DNA from: an uncultured Bacilli bacterium
Lineage (GTDB): Bacteria; Bacillota_I; Bacilli_A; RF39; UBA660
Assembly (NCBI GenBank): GCA_934129885.1
Contig: CAKOWU010000004.1
Span: 62,001 to 126,000, forward strand
Direction: 5' to 3'
Length of the DNA: 64,000 nucleotides
Numbering within the stretch: position 1 is the stretch's first letter; every line of letters starts with the position of its first letter. This document shows positions 1 to 8,664 of the stretch, piece by piece. The translations under genes were made by a program, and so were the position numbers. The notes under the pieces were generated by a model. That model was not told where the DNA came from. It saw nothing but the letters and a program-made list of their open reading frames with translations, and did not search any database.

Positions 1-1005
1 AAGTCTAATAGAGATAAATATGAAGATTTAGCAAAAATATTTAATTGTACTAAAGATGAAATATCAGACGATAAAAATGATGTTTTAAGTGGTAAGAAAT
101 TAGTGTATTTTCATGGTGACCTTGATTTGGAAGAATTAACCACTGCCGAAGGACTTGTTTTACCAGAAAAAATAGGCGGCTATTTAGACTTGCGCGGATT
201 AACCAGTGCCGAAGGCTTAGTCTTGCCAAAAGAAATAGGTGGAACTCTTTACTTAAATAGCCTAACAAGTGCCGAAGGCTTAGTTTTTCCAAAAGAAATC
301 GGTGAAGCTCTTTACTTAAATAGCCTAACCAGTGCAGAAAACTTAATCTTGCCAGAGAAATTAGGAAGCGATCTTGGTTTAAATAGCCTAACAAGTGCCG
401 CCAGTTTAATTATGCCAAAAGAAATAGGTGGAACTCTTTACTTAAATAGCCTAATAAGTGCCGAAAGTTTAGTTATGCCAAAAAAAATTGGTGGAACTCT
501 TCACTTAAATAGCCTAATAAGTGCCGAAGGTTTAGTCTTGCCAGAAGAAATCGGTGTAACTCTTCGCTTAAATAGCTTAACAAGTGCCGAAGGCTTAGTC
601 TTGCCAGAAAAAATAAATAATTCTCTTTGCTTAGATAGTCTAACAAGTGCCGAAGGTTTAGTTATGCCGAAAGAAATCGGTGGAACTCTTCACTTAAATA
701 GCCTAACAAGTGCAGAAAACTTAATCTTGCCCGAGGAATTAGGCGGTGATCTTTGGTTAAATAGCCTAACAAGTGCTGACGGTTTAGTTATGCCAAAAGA
801 AATCGGTGGAACTCTTTACTTGGAGGGATTAACCACAGTCGATGGTTTAATGTTACCAGAAAATTTTGATTTAGATAACTTGATTATTGATGAATCACTT
901 GAAGAAGAAATAATGCCAAACCCAAATAAATACTATAGACATCCAGAAATCACTCAAAATGATATTTTAAATAATAGTAAAACGGAAGTTCATAAAACAA
1001 GATAG
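1..1005 (+). CDS. Tandem-repeat solenoid protein, 5' end cut by window
   Basis: The reading frame is open from base 1, so the gene starts upstream; a GTG at 103 lacks a convincing ribosome site and is probably internal. The first visible ~35 residues (YEDLAKIFNCTKDEI) resemble the end of an XRE-type helix-turn-helix. From 121 to about 876 there are twelve tandem 21-residue repeats of the form LyLNSLTSAEGLVLPKEIGGT, with Leu/Ile at fixed spacing and a conserved P-x-E-I-G, the pattern of a beta-solenoid or leucine-rich-like fold. A short acidic tail follows. I do not know the function; a DNA-binding or regulatory head joined to a protein-binding solenoid is inference. Confidence 0.75.
   Translation, partial: KSNRDKYEDLAKIFNCTKDEISDDKNDVLSGKKLVYFHGDLDLEELTTAEGLVLPEKIGGYLDLRGLTSAEGLVLPKEIGGTLYLNSLTSAEGLVFPKEIGEALYLNSLTSAENLILPEKLGSDLGLNSLTSAASLIMPKEIGGTLYLNSLISAESLVMPKKIGGTLHLNSLISAEGLVLPEEIGVTLRLNSLTSAEGLVLPEKINNSLCLDSLTSAEGLVMPKEIGGTLHLNSLTSAENLILPEELGGDLWLNSLTSADGLVMPKEIGGTLYLEGLTTVDGLMLPENFDLDNLIIDESLEEEIMPNPNKYYRHPEITQNDILNNSKTEVHKTR
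121..876 (+). repeat. Twelve tandem 63-bp coding repeats
   Basis: Twelve in-frame units of 63 bp encode 21-residue repeats. Units at about 247-561 and 688-830 are very similar at DNA level (for example ttaaatagcctaacaagtgc recurs), suggesting recent expansion or gene conversion within the array. The first and last units are most divergent, as is common for solenoid caps. Confidence 0.9.
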
Positions 1006-1020
1006 AAAGTTGGTTATAAA

Positions 1021-1500
1021 ATGAGAATAGATAAAACAAATTATTATTTAGATTTAGCGGAAACTATTCTAGAAAGGGGTACCTGTTTAAGAAGGAACTA
1101 TGGTGCCGTAATAGTTAAAAATGATGAAGTAATCTCTACTGGCTACACAGGGGCCCCAAGAGGTAGAGCCAACTGCATTAATTTAAATAAATGTATAAGA
1201 GAAGAACTTAATATTCCAAAAGGGCAGAGATACGAACTATGTCGTAGTGTCCATGCTGAGCAAAACGCTATTATCTCGGCACCAAGGCGCGATATGATAG
1301 GAAGTACTCTTTATCTAGTTGGAAAAGAATATAAAACAAATAAATATGTAGAGGGTGCGACACCATGTGAACTTTGTAAAAGGTTTATAATCAACGCTGG
1401 TATTGAAAATATAATAATCAGAGATACCAAGGATAAATATAGAACTATAAAAGTAAGTAAATATATTCAGCATGATGACACGATAAAAGAAACCATATAA
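1021..1500 (+). CDS. comEB: Deoxycytidylate (dCMP) deaminase, ComEB-like
   Basis: A 159-residue zinc-dependent deaminase. The catalytic H-A-E motif is at residues 78-80 (SVHAEQNAI) and the zinc PCxxC motif at 115-119 (TPCELC). GYTGAPRG near residue 41 matches dCMP deaminases more than cytidine deaminases. The family converts dCMP to dUMP, feeding thymidylate synthesis; in Bacillus the gene lies in the comE locus but here it stands alone. Length is normal for the family. It starts 15 bp after the solenoid gene and may share its transcript. A hairpin terminator follows at once. Confidence 0.9.
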   Translation: MRIDKTNYYLDLAETILERGTCLRRNYGAVIVKNDEVISTGYTGAPRGRANCINLNKCIREELNIPKGQRYELCRSVHAEQNAIISAPRRDMIGSTLYLVGKEYKTNKYVEGATPCELCKRFIINAGIENIIIRDTKDKYRTIKVSKYIQHDDTIKETI

Positions 1501-1504
1501 AAAG

Positions 1505-1529
1505 CAGAACAATTATTGTTCTGTTTTTT
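1505..1529. terminator. Bidirectional terminator
   Basis: Perfect 8-bp stem cagaacaa / ttgttctg with loop tta, followed by six T on the + strand; it also covers the 3' end of the convergent PASTA gene. Confidence 0.8.
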
Positions 1530-2769
1530 CTTTACTAGACATACTTATCGTAATATATTCATTTTTAGAAATAATTGTTCCCTCATTTATACTTTGCCCG
1601 CTTGCAATTGTATCTAAAGAAGTTACGTTATCCGAAAACTCAAGTAAACATTTAATACCAAGTTTATCGCACGTTTTTAAAACCATATCTGAACTTTTAG
1701 AACTAAAATCAGGAACCGTTACCCCTTTACCTTTAGATACCGTCAAAGTAACCGTGTCTTTATTAGAAACATTAGAATCTACCGGCACTGATGAATTAAT
1801 AATATATCCAGCCTTTACATTAGACGAGAATTCATAAGTAGTATCATATTTTATTCCGTTCCTCTTTAAATATACACTAGCGGATAAATAACTTTCATTA
1901 TATAAATCCTTCATTTTAATATCTTTCAAATTAGAAGCATCTCCTAAAGAAACATTAAATTCCACTAAAGTATTTCTTCTTATATCGCCACTAACACTTT
2001 GAAAAGTAATCGTATCTCTATCTACATCTTTATTTTCTACATAATTAATATTAACATTGTTTAACCTATATTGCTTTATCATTTTAAGTGCCATATCAAT
2101 ATCTTTACCAGTCATATTTGGAATATTAACTTCTTTATGTGTATCTGTACCATTAGAAACTACATAATTAATACTAGATACATCCTTTACAAACTCTCCA
2201 GCATTAATGCTTTGACTTATAACAGAGCCTTCATTAACTTCATCTGAATATTCGTAAGTAACCTTTGCCTTCACATTATTATCATCAGACCATTTTAAAA
2301 CTTTTTTATAAGAAACGTCATAAAAATTAGGTACTGTCTTTTGAGCTGGTAAATTTATAATGCCCATTATATATAAAGCATTAAATAAAACAAATAGGGT
2401 AGTAAACAAAGCCGTCACTAGCGTACCGCGCACTCTTTTATACATAAATGCATGTTTAAAAGAAACTAAATAACTGATCATAATTATTATTATAAATATG
2501 GCATTTAAAATATAATATAATTCGTTAACTTTTTCACTAGAAACATAAATAAGCAAAAAACAAAACGCTACCACTAAAACAAACAATATCGATAAAAATA
2601 CATTAGTTGCCGTCGGCTTTCCGGTCATCTTAAAATTAATAAAATCTTCGTCCATATCCTCATTGAAAACTATTTTCCTAAGTTCTTCGCGCTTTTGGGC
2701 AAGTTCCTCTTCTTTTTTTGTTTGCATCTCGCGTCCTTCGTATCTACTAACACGGCTTTTATACTCCAT
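1513..2769 (-). CDS. Membrane protein with four PASTA domains
   Basis: The chosen ATG at 2769 has GTGAGGTG just upstream; a GTG at 2781 would lie over that ribosome site. The ~50-residue charged N-terminus is followed by three hydrophobic segments (about residues 56-76, 84-103, 115-137) and then four PASTA-type repeats of ~65 residues, each ending in a V-S-x-G-like edge. PASTA domains bind muropeptides or beta-lactams, and in Firmicutes usually form the extracellular part of PrkC/StkP kinases or PBP2x. No kinase or transpeptidase domain is present, so it may be a sensor, scaffold or kinase partner (inference). Confidence 0.8.
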   Translation of the reverse strand: MEYKSRVSRYEGREMQTKKEEELAQKREELRKIVFNEDMDEDFINFKMTGKPTATNVFLSILFVLVVAFCFLLIYVSSEKVNELYYILNAIFIIIIMISYLVSFKHAFMYKRVRGTLVTALFTTLFVLFNALYIMGIINLPAQKTVPNFYDVSYKKVLKWSDDNNVKAKVTYEYSDEVNEGSVISQSINAGEFVKDVSSINYVVSNGTDTHKEVNIPNMTGKDIDMALKMIKQYRLNNVNINYVENKDVDRDTITFQSVSGDIRRNTLVEFNVSLGDASNLKDIKMKDLYNESYLSASVYLKRNGIKYDTTYEFSSNVKAGYIINSSVPVDSNVSNKDTVTLTVSKGKGVTVPDFSSKSSDMVLKTCDKLGIKCLLEFSDNVTSLDTIASGQSINEGTIISKNEYITISMSSKEKTEQ

Positions 2770-2841
2770 ACACCTCACCACTTAAATTATAACCTATATT
2801 TCACCCAAAATGTAAATATATTTTATTTTGCTTTACCAAAC

Positions 2842-2870
2842 TTTACAAATATCCACTAAAATGTTATTAT
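2842..2870 (+). promoter_or_regulatory. Promoter of galE
   Basis: TTTACA (2842-2847), 17-bp spacer, TATTAT (2865-2870). Transcription would start near 2877, supporting the downstream ATG at 2892 for galE. Confidence 0.65.
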
Positions 2871-2891
2871 TTAATTATGGAGAGTGATAAA

Positions 2892-3899
2892 ATGAGAATA
2901 TTAGTAACAGGTGGTGCCGGTTTCATCGGTAGCCATACCGTAACTTTACTACTAGAAGAGGGGTATGACGTTACTGTCGTAGATAACTTTTCAAATTCTA
3001 ATAAAACTGTATTGCAAAAAATAAAAGATATTACAAAAAAAGAATTTAATTTTTATGAAGGCAGCGTTTGCGATCAACCTTTCTTAAACGAAGTATTTAA
3101 AAAAGATAAAATAGATGCCGTCATTCATTTTGCGGCCTATAAAGCCGTAGGTGAGTCTGTCGAAAAGCCTCTTATGTATTATGACAACAACTTAACAGGC
3201 GTTATAAAACTTTTAGAAGTAATGGAAGAAAATAATGTAAATAAATTTATCTTCTCATCAAGTGCGACCGTCTACGGTACCCCAAAAACCTTACCAATAA
3301 AAGAAGATTTTGAAGTAAGTGCCACCAACCCATATGGTTACACCAAACTAATGACTGAGCAAATAATAAAAGATTTAGCACACAGTAATGCTAACTTTAG
3401 TGCTATTATTTTAAGGTACTTCAACCCCATTGGTGCTCATCCAAGTGGCCTAATAGGCGAAAAACCAAATGGTATTCCAAACAACCTCATGCCATACATC
3501 ATGAAAGTTGCGACTGGCGAGTTAGAAAAAGTCCATGTCTTTGGTAATGATTATGATACTAAAGACGGAACTGGAGTAAGAGACTATATCCATGTTATGG
3601 ACTTGGCAAAAGGCCACATCAAAGCCATAGAATACCTAGAAAAAAATAAAGGCGTAGATATCTTTAATCTTGGAACAGGAACCGGTTATAGCGTTTTAGA
3701 ATTAATAAATGCCGTTAAAGATGTCACTGGACTAGATATTTCTTATGTAATAGATGAAAGAAGACCAGGCGATATCGCCGCATGTTACGCCGACGCCACA
3801 AAGGCTAAAGAAAAATTACAATGGCAAGCTAAAAAAACGCTTAAAGAAATGTGTGAAGATTCTTATAACTTTATAGTGCGTAATAAACAAAATTTATAA
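2892..3899 (+). CDS. galE: UDP-glucose 4-epimerase
   Basis: Extended short-chain dehydrogenase of 335 residues. The NAD-binding glycine motif TGGAGFIGSH is at residues 6-15, the Ser/Thr of SSSATVYG near 122-126, and the catalytic Tyr-x3-Lys at 148-152 (YGYTK). It interconverts UDP-glucose and UDP-galactose, supplying UDP-Gal for surface polysaccharides such as those of the large glycosyltransferase region at 39-58 kb. The start at 2892 has ribosome site GGAGAGTG five bases upstream; an ATG at 2877 falls at the likely transcription start. It is a single gene with its own promoter and terminator. Confidence 0.93.
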   Translation: MRILVTGGAGFIGSHTVTLLLEEGYDVTVVDNFSNSNKTVLQKIKDITKKEFNFYEGSVCDQPFLNEVFKKDKIDAVIHFAAYKAVGESVEKPLMYYDNNLTGVIKLLEVMEENNVNKFIFSSSATVYGTPKTLPIKEDFEVSATNPYGYTKLMTEQIIKDLAHSNANFSAIILRYFNPIGAHPSGLIGEKPNGIPNNLMPYIMKVATGELEKVHVFGNDYDTKDGTGVRDYIHVMDLAKGHIKAIEYLEKNKGVDIFNLGTGTGYSVLELINAVKDVTGLDISYVIDERRPGDIAACYADATKAKEKLQWQAKKTLKEMCEDSYNFIVRNKQNL

Positions 3900-3924
3900 C
3901 AAATGTTAAAAAATAACAACACTA

Positions 3925-3951
3925 AATAGAGAGGAACACCTCTCTATTTTT
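3925..3951. terminator. Bidirectional terminator galE / spoIVB
   Basis: Perfect 10-bp stem aatagagagg / cctctctatt with loop aaca, T run after it on the + strand; the spoIVB stop lies inside the right arm. Confidence 0.85.
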
Positions 3952-4948
3952 CACCTTCTTCAAGCATATTTGTTATAAAAATACCATATCCCTTATGTGG
4001 ATTATCAACAACCACATGTGTAACCGCACCAATAACCTTACCATCCTGAATAATTGGAGAACCACTCATTCCCTGAATAATACCATTAGTTTTATCAAGT
4101 AAATCCTTATCAGTAATTTCAAATACAAAATTCTTATTTTTTTGTTTACTATTTTCATTTATACTCGTTATATTAATCTCGTATTTAGAAATAGCTTCAC
4201 CCTCTAAAACCGTCAAAATCTCGGCTTTACCAAGTTTTACCTCACTAGGCTTTGCGACCTCATATGTAGAGTCACTTTTAATTTCGCCTGTATATTTACC
4301 AAAAATTCCCTCAGTCGTATTAGAAGCAACTTCACCTGTCACATCATCCGCATTGTATTCGGCTTTTTTCTCACCAGGGTTTCCGGAAGCACTAGGCACA
4401 ACCGACGTAACCGTCGAAGTAAAAATCTTGCCATCCTTAATTTCTAATAGTTCTCCTGTAGTCTGCTCCTCAATTTCATGACCTAACGCCCCAAAAATTT
4501 TGGTTTCAGGGTCGATATAAGTTAAAGTGCCGATACCAGTAATGCTGTCCTTAACATAAAGCCCCGTCTTGTATACACCATTTTCATCACGGCTTAAATT
4601 CAAAGTGGTTTCCTTATTTTTACCATCCCTTAAATAACCAATCTTAATAGAAGAAGTATCATTGATAGTTATTTTAGAAGCCATATCAGAAATATCATCC
4701 ACATGCTCACCATTTACGCTTGTAATCACATCTCCTACCGTAAGACCAGCGTCGCGTCCAGGTGATCTGTCACCAGTTTCATATAAACCAACAACCATAA
4801 TGCCATCTGAATTTAAAGTAATACCAATGTTTTCGCCGCCCACAACAATTTTGTTTGAATAAGCATATACATTAAAGGGAATAATAACAAATGATAAAAA
4901 TAAGCATAGTGATAAAAATTTTATTTTTTTAAAAATCGCATCTATCAT
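3944..4948 (-). CDS. spoIVB: SpoIVB serine peptidase (sigma-K checkpoint)
   Basis: A 334-residue S55-family peptidase. Residues 9-29 form a signal/anchor segment, 45-115 a PDZ domain (AGLTVGDVITSVNG), and the rest the peptidase domain with His157 in GALGHEI and Ser295 in GMSGSPI. In Bacillus, SpoIVB is secreted from the forespore and cleaves SpoIVFA, triggering pro-sigma-K processing. Its presence with cotE and spoIIM implies endospore formation. AAAGGAG sits almost touching the chosen ATG, an unusually short spacing, so the exact start is uncertain. No downstream spo0A is seen here. Confidence 0.92.
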   Translation of the reverse strand: MIDAIFKKIKFLSLCLFLSFVIIPFNVYAYSNKIVVGGENIGITLNSDGIMVVGLYETGDRSPGRDAGLTVGDVITSVNGEHVDDISDMASKITINDTSSIKIGYLRDGKNKETTLNLSRDENGVYKTGLYVKDSITGIGTLTYIDPETKIFGALGHEIEEQTTGELLEIKDGKIFTSTVTSVVPSASGNPGEKKAEYNADDVTGEVASNTTEGIFGKYTGEIKSDSTYEVAKPSEVKLGKAEILTVLEGEAISKYEINITSINENSKQKNKNFVFEITDKDLLDKTNGIIQGMSGSPIIQDGKVIGAVTHVVVDNPHKGYGIFITNMLEEGEK

Positions 4949-5053
4949 CTCCTTTTGCAGACTACACTATTATTATGATTCATTTCAAAAAATATATATC
5001 TAGCATTTAATTCCATTATTGCCAAACACTTTCTTTAGTACATAAATATAAAT

Positions 5054-5082
5054 TTGTTTTAAATAAATATATGTGTTATTAT
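5054..5082 (+). promoter_or_regulatory. Promoter of the amidoligase gene
   Basis: TTGTTT (5054-5059), 17-bp spacer, TATTAT (5077-5082), just upstream of ribosome site GGTGGTG. Confidence 0.55.
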
Positions 5083-5099
5083 ATCTGGCGGTGGTGAAA

Positions 5100-5999
5100 A
5101 TGGACAACCTTAAATTAATAAAAAAAGCAAGATATACAAAATTCGAATTAAGAAAAACTCTTCAGTTACCATCAACCGTTACCTTTGGTACCGAAATAGA
5201 ATTTGAATTTTGCGATTTAACAAAAATTCAAAATCTATTAAAATCAAATAACTTAAACAATTATCGCGTCGTAAGAGACAGCACACTAATATCAGGTGGC
5301 GAAGTAGTATCGCCAGTTTTAAAAGATGGTAAAGAAACATGGCAAGAGTTAACAAAAGTTTTAAAATTAGTGCGTGATAATGCCGAAGTGTACCATAATA
5401 CTGGTGGTCATATTCATGTAGGAGCACAAATATTTAAAAAAGAAAGCGATGTATTAAATTTTCTTTATCTTTGGATGCTTTATGAAGATATCATATATAG
5501 ATTTTCTTATGGAGAGTTTAAAGAGCCAAGAGATACCATTCTTATCTCCGCAAGACCATGTGGTAAGAAGATAGAAGAAATACTCCAAAACAATATGCAC
5601 ATCCGTAATATCCATATTGGTAAAATATATGGACTCAGCCTTAATTATTTTAAAAATTTTAACTTTGAAATAGGCAATACCTTAGAAATAAGATGCCCAA
5701 ACGGTTCATTTTCACCAGAAATATGGCAAAATAATATAAACTGTTTTGTAAAACTAATGCAATATGCTACATCAGACGAAGTAGATTATAAAAAGTCATT
5801 CCAAAGTATTATAGCCCCTAGTGCTTTTAATATAGAAGATTATAATAATTTAAATCTTGAAAAAGCTTGTTTACTCGCAGACCAAATATTTGAAACCGAA
5901 AAAGATAAACTATTATTTTTAAAAGAGTATATAAAAGGCGAAGATTTTACTGCTGAAAGTTTTTCCACGTCAGCTGAAATAGCGCAAAAAAAACGTTGA
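5100..5999 (+). CDS. Putative amidoligase-family enzyme
   Basis: The 299-residue product starts at ATG 5100 behind GGTGGTGA. It has TFGTEIEFEF (near residue 36), RDSTL plus GGEVVSPVL (near 65-82), and NTGGHIHVGA (near 110), the set of motifs of the Amidoligase_2 group (glutamine-synthetase/glutamate-cysteine-ligase fold), which form amide bonds on peptides or cell-wall material. The acidic TEIEFE motif and the His of GHIHVG are expected metal ligands. No typical partner (GNAT, ATP-grasp or gamma-glutamyl cyclotransferase) is adjacent; the convergent neighbour is cotE. Substrate unknown. Confidence 0.7.
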   Translation: MDNLKLIKKARYTKFELRKTLQLPSTVTFGTEIEFEFCDLTKIQNLLKSNNLNNYRVVRDSTLISGGEVVSPVLKDGKETWQELTKVLKLVRDNAEVYHNTGGHIHVGAQIFKKESDVLNFLYLWMLYEDIIYRFSYGEFKEPRDTILISARPCGKKIEEILQNNMHIRNIHIGKIYGLSLNYFKNFNFEIGNTLEIRCPNGSFSPEIWQNNINCFVKLMQYATSDEVDYKKSFQSIIAPSAFNIEDYNNLNLEKACLLADQIFETEKDKLLFLKEYIKGEDFTAESFSTSAEIAQKKR

Positions 6000-6017
6000 T
6001 TATTTATCAGCGTTTTC
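5991..6017. terminator. Bidirectional terminator amidoligase / cotE
   Basis: Stem aaacgttgat / atcagcgttt (one G-T pair), loop tattt, flanked by A and T runs; both stop codons lie inside it. Confidence 0.75.
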
Positions 6018-6548
6018 TTTTATATAATTTTCATCAACTTCATCAATTTCTTTTAAAGTCTCTTCGTCAATCTCATCATTAATTTCTTCCCAAGGTTCCT
6101 CATCTTCTTCAATAGCAATCTTAACCTTGGTTTCGCCGACAATCTCAACCCCAAGTTCCTTTTCAATATTGAAAGAAATTAATTTTTCTCCTTTGATAGT
6201 AACATCAGAGCAAGTAGGTTGCTTCAAAGACCTTACAATAATATCCGTATCATTAGATAAATCAGCATTTTCCCTTACTCTAACATTAAACTCTTCATTG
6301 TAATCAATCTTTTTATTAATAACTGCTGTCTTACTATCATTATCATAAGAATACCAAATATTAATATCAAAAGATCCATCAACTAAAGTCTTACCTCCAG
6401 TTCTGTATCCCTTAAACTTGTGATTAATGACCCAGCAGCCCAAAACCGTAGTGGGTTTGAATTCTGTCTCCACCGTATAGGAATTTTTAAATCTTTTTTT
6501 ACCTTTTCCTACCACGGCCTTCGTTACAATTTCCTTAAACGCTGCCAC
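6000..6548 (-). CDS. cotE: Spore coat morphogenetic protein CotE
   Basis: A 182-residue protein with the distinctive CotE pattern: EIVTKAVVGKGKKRF at the start, then LGCWVINHKFKG, DGSFDINIWYSYDNDSKT and a very acidic C-terminal tail (after about residue 145). In Bacillus, CotE surrounds the forespore and organises the outer coat. Start is GTG at 6548 behind GAGGAGGG; the overlapping ATG two bases before is in another frame. Upstream, GCATATCTTA fits a sporulation sigma-E/sigma-K type -10 element (CATAnnnT), so mother-cell expression is likely. Its usual neighbour mutS/mutL is not nearby. Confidence 0.92.
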   Translation of the reverse strand: MAAFKEIVTKAVVGKGKKRFKNSYTVETEFKPTTVLGCWVINHKFKGYRTGGKTLVDGSFDINIWYSYDNDSKTAVINKKIDYNEEFNVRVRENADLSNDTDIIVRSLKQPTCSDVTIKGEKLISFNIEKELGVEIVGETKVKIAIEEDEEPWEEINDEIDEETLKEIDEVDENYIKENADK

Positions 6549-6596
6549 ATTTATCCCTCCTCACTTTAAGATATGCAAAAAAATAAAAAAAAGCAC

Positions 6597-6648
6597 AAAA
6601 TTTCAAAATAAAAAAAAGAAATTTGCAAATAAAAATTGTATGATACTA
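6597..6648 (+). promoter_or_regulatory. Regulated promoter block, copy 1 (exporter)
   Basis: This 52-bp block is repeated, with one base deleted, at 9439-9489 before the double-glycine peptide genes. It holds two 9-bp near-direct repeats, ATTTCAAAA (6600-6608) and ATTTGCAAA (6621-6629), 21 bp apart start to start, and a -10-like TATGAT (6639-6644) with no good -35. Two repeats two helical turns apart recall LytTR-type activator sites of bacteriocin/quorum systems; that assignment is inference. Confidence 0.6.
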
Positions 6649-6666
6649 ATGAGGAGGGAAAACCAC

Positions 6667-8664
6667 ATGAAAAAATATCCGTTTACGAAACAGCAAACCA
6701 TCAAAGACTGTGCCGCTGCCTGTGTATCTATGATTATAAAATATTACCATGGTTATATACCTGACATCAAATTAAGAAGTATGTTGAAAATAAATCAAAA
6801 TGGCACCACAGCCTATCACATTACAGAAGTCTTAAAAAGCCTAGGTTTTAACGTAGGATGTAAAAAAGAAAAACTAAAGATTACAAAAGTTCCATTTATT
6901 GCCCATACCATAATTAAAGAAATCTTCTATCATTTTGTTGTCATTTACGAAGTAAATTCTAAATATATTATTATGGCCGATCCTATGGAGGGGATTAAAA
7001 AGATAAAAATAGAAGAGTTTAAGAAAATATGGACGGGCATTAAAATCGAAATGTACCCCTTAAAACCTATTCCAAAAGAAAATAAGGCCAAAAAAATAAA
7101 CATCATAAAAGTGTTTAAACCAAAAGATATCTTATTAAAAATACTTCCATTATCGTTGTTAATAATAATAACTTCAGTAATAAACACCTTTTTTTTCGCC
7201 GCTACGTTAGAAAATATTTACTTAGGAATCGCCTTTATAGTTTTATTTTTAATTAATATCATCGCAGCCTATTACCGAAATAATCATATCGTAAACATAA
7301 TAAATAAAATCATCTCCAAAATACGTTATAAAACCTACAAAAATATCATAAAACTACCCTATGAGTATTACGAAAATTACAAAACTGGGGAAGTAATCAG
7401 TTATCTAAATGAAGTGCCTGTACTAGAAAAATTCTATGCATCATTTCTATTTGCTCTCACCAGCACTCTCCCTTTGTTCATCGTAAGCACTTTTGCACTA
7501 TATATTATAAATACACCGGCCTTAAAATTAATCGTAATCACAGACTCCATATATTTGCTTGTAACAATCCTTTATAACAAAAAATTAAAAGGTTTAATAG
7601 AAAAAAATCAGATAGCATCGGCCGAACTAAACGCCTTTACGCAAGAGACTATTTCTAACTATGGTACTGTTAAAGGCATCAATATCGAAAACAAAATCAT
7701 AAAACTCTTCACCTCGAAACAGCGGACACTCATAAGTGGAAACAAAAGTTTAAGTAAATTTATAAACAAAGAATACCTCATTCAAAATATTTTGTTAGAC
7801 ATAACCAAAGCCTTAATCATCATCTATGGCATATATCTTTATAATGAGAAAATAATCTACCTAAATGCCTTAATTACCACCGTTATGCTTGTAAACCTTA
7901 TTCAAGACGCTGTTCTCTCAGCCAGTGAACTAAATCTTAATTTTAAGCAGGCTATCCAAACATTTATTAAACTAGAAGAATTAAACATAAATGCATCCTT
8001 AAAACCTTCGGCAAAAACTACACAAATAGAAATAAAAAACCTATGCCATACCTTTAATGAAATCACCAAAACCTTAAATAACATAAACTTAAAAATAAGC
8101 CATAAAGAAAAAATATTAATTGCTGGTAAAAGCGGTAGTGGTAAATCAACCCTTTTTAAAATACTAAAAGGCTACTATCCATATCAAGGACAAATACTAA
8201 TAAATGGCAAGCCGTTTAAAGAAAACAAACCTAAAATAATATATATAACCTGCAAAAGTGCTATCTTTTCAGGTACCATAGATCAAAATATAACCATAAA
8301 AAGTAAAGAAAACCTAAAAATCATTAAAGAAATATGTTGCCTAGAAGATGTAGTAAAAGATAAAGAGCTAAAGTACAATACCTTAATAGAAGAAGATGGC
8401 AACAACATTTCAGACGGCCAAAGGCAAAGAATATCACTTGCAAGATCTCTTCATAATTTTGATGTACTTGTAATAGATGAAGCCTTAAATGCGACTGACA
8501 TAAATCTAGAAAGAAAAATATTAAAACAATTACTAAAACATTTTAAAAACAAAATAATTATATTCATAACCCATAGACTAGATAATTTAGATTTATTTGA
8601 TAGATATATCAAAATGGATAGGGGAGAGATAGTTCTAGATGAAACATATAACGAGAAATATTAA
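6667..8664 (+). CDS. C39 peptidase-containing ABC exporter (bacteriocin type)
   Basis: A 665-residue PCAT/bacteriocin ABC exporter. The N-terminal C39 peptidase has TIKDCAAACVSM (catalytic Cys15), His89 (FYHFVV) and Asp105 (MADP). A membrane domain spans roughly 165-430, and the ATPase has Walker A AGKSGSGKST, signature ISDGQRQRISLARS, Walker B VLVIDEA and H-loop ITHR. Such proteins remove the leader after a double Gly and export the peptide. The start at 6667 follows GAGGAGGG by eight bases. It stands apart from its likely substrates (9548-9851) but shares their promoter block. No accessory membrane-fusion protein is seen. Confidence 0.92.
   Translation: MKKYPFTKQQTIKDCAAACVSMIIKYYHGYIPDIKLRSMLKINQNGTTAYHITEVLKSLGFNVGCKKEKLKITKVPFIAHTIIKEIFYHFVVIYEVNSKYIIMADPMEGIKKIKIEEFKKIWTGIKIEMYPLKPIPKENKAKKINIIKVFKPKDILLKILPLSLLIIITSVINTFFFAATLENIYLGIAFIVLFLINIIAAYYRNNHIVNIINKIISKIRYKTYKNIIKLPYEYYENYKTGEVISYLNEVPVLEKFYASFLFALTSTLPLFIVSTFALYIINTPALKLIVITDSIYLLVTILYNKKLKGLIEKNQIASAELNAFTQETISNYGTVKGINIENKIIKLFTSKQRTLISGNKSLSKFINKEYLIQNILLDITKALIIIYGIYLYNEKIIYLNALITTVMLVNLIQDAVLSASELNLNFKQAIQTFIKLEELNINASLKPSAKTTQIEIKNLCHTFNEITKTLNNINLKISHKEKILIAGKSGSGKSTLFKILKGYYPYQGQILINGKPFKENKPKIIYITCKSAIFSGTIDQNITIKSKENLKIIKEICCLEDVVKDKELKYNTLIEEDGNNISDGQRQRISLARSLHNFDVLVIDEALNATDINLERKILKQLLKHFKNKIIIFITHRLDNLDLFDRYIKMDRGEIVLDETYNEKY

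Noticed and set aside
50..394. Open frame of 114 codons on the - strand in the first repeat gene
   Set aside because: It is antisense to the 63-bp repeats and stays open only because the repeat period keeps stops out of phase; Leu-rich shadow sequence with no ribosome site.
121..876. CRISPR array, suggested by regular spacing
   Set aside because: The repeats are contiguous 63-bp coding units without spacers, in one open frame.
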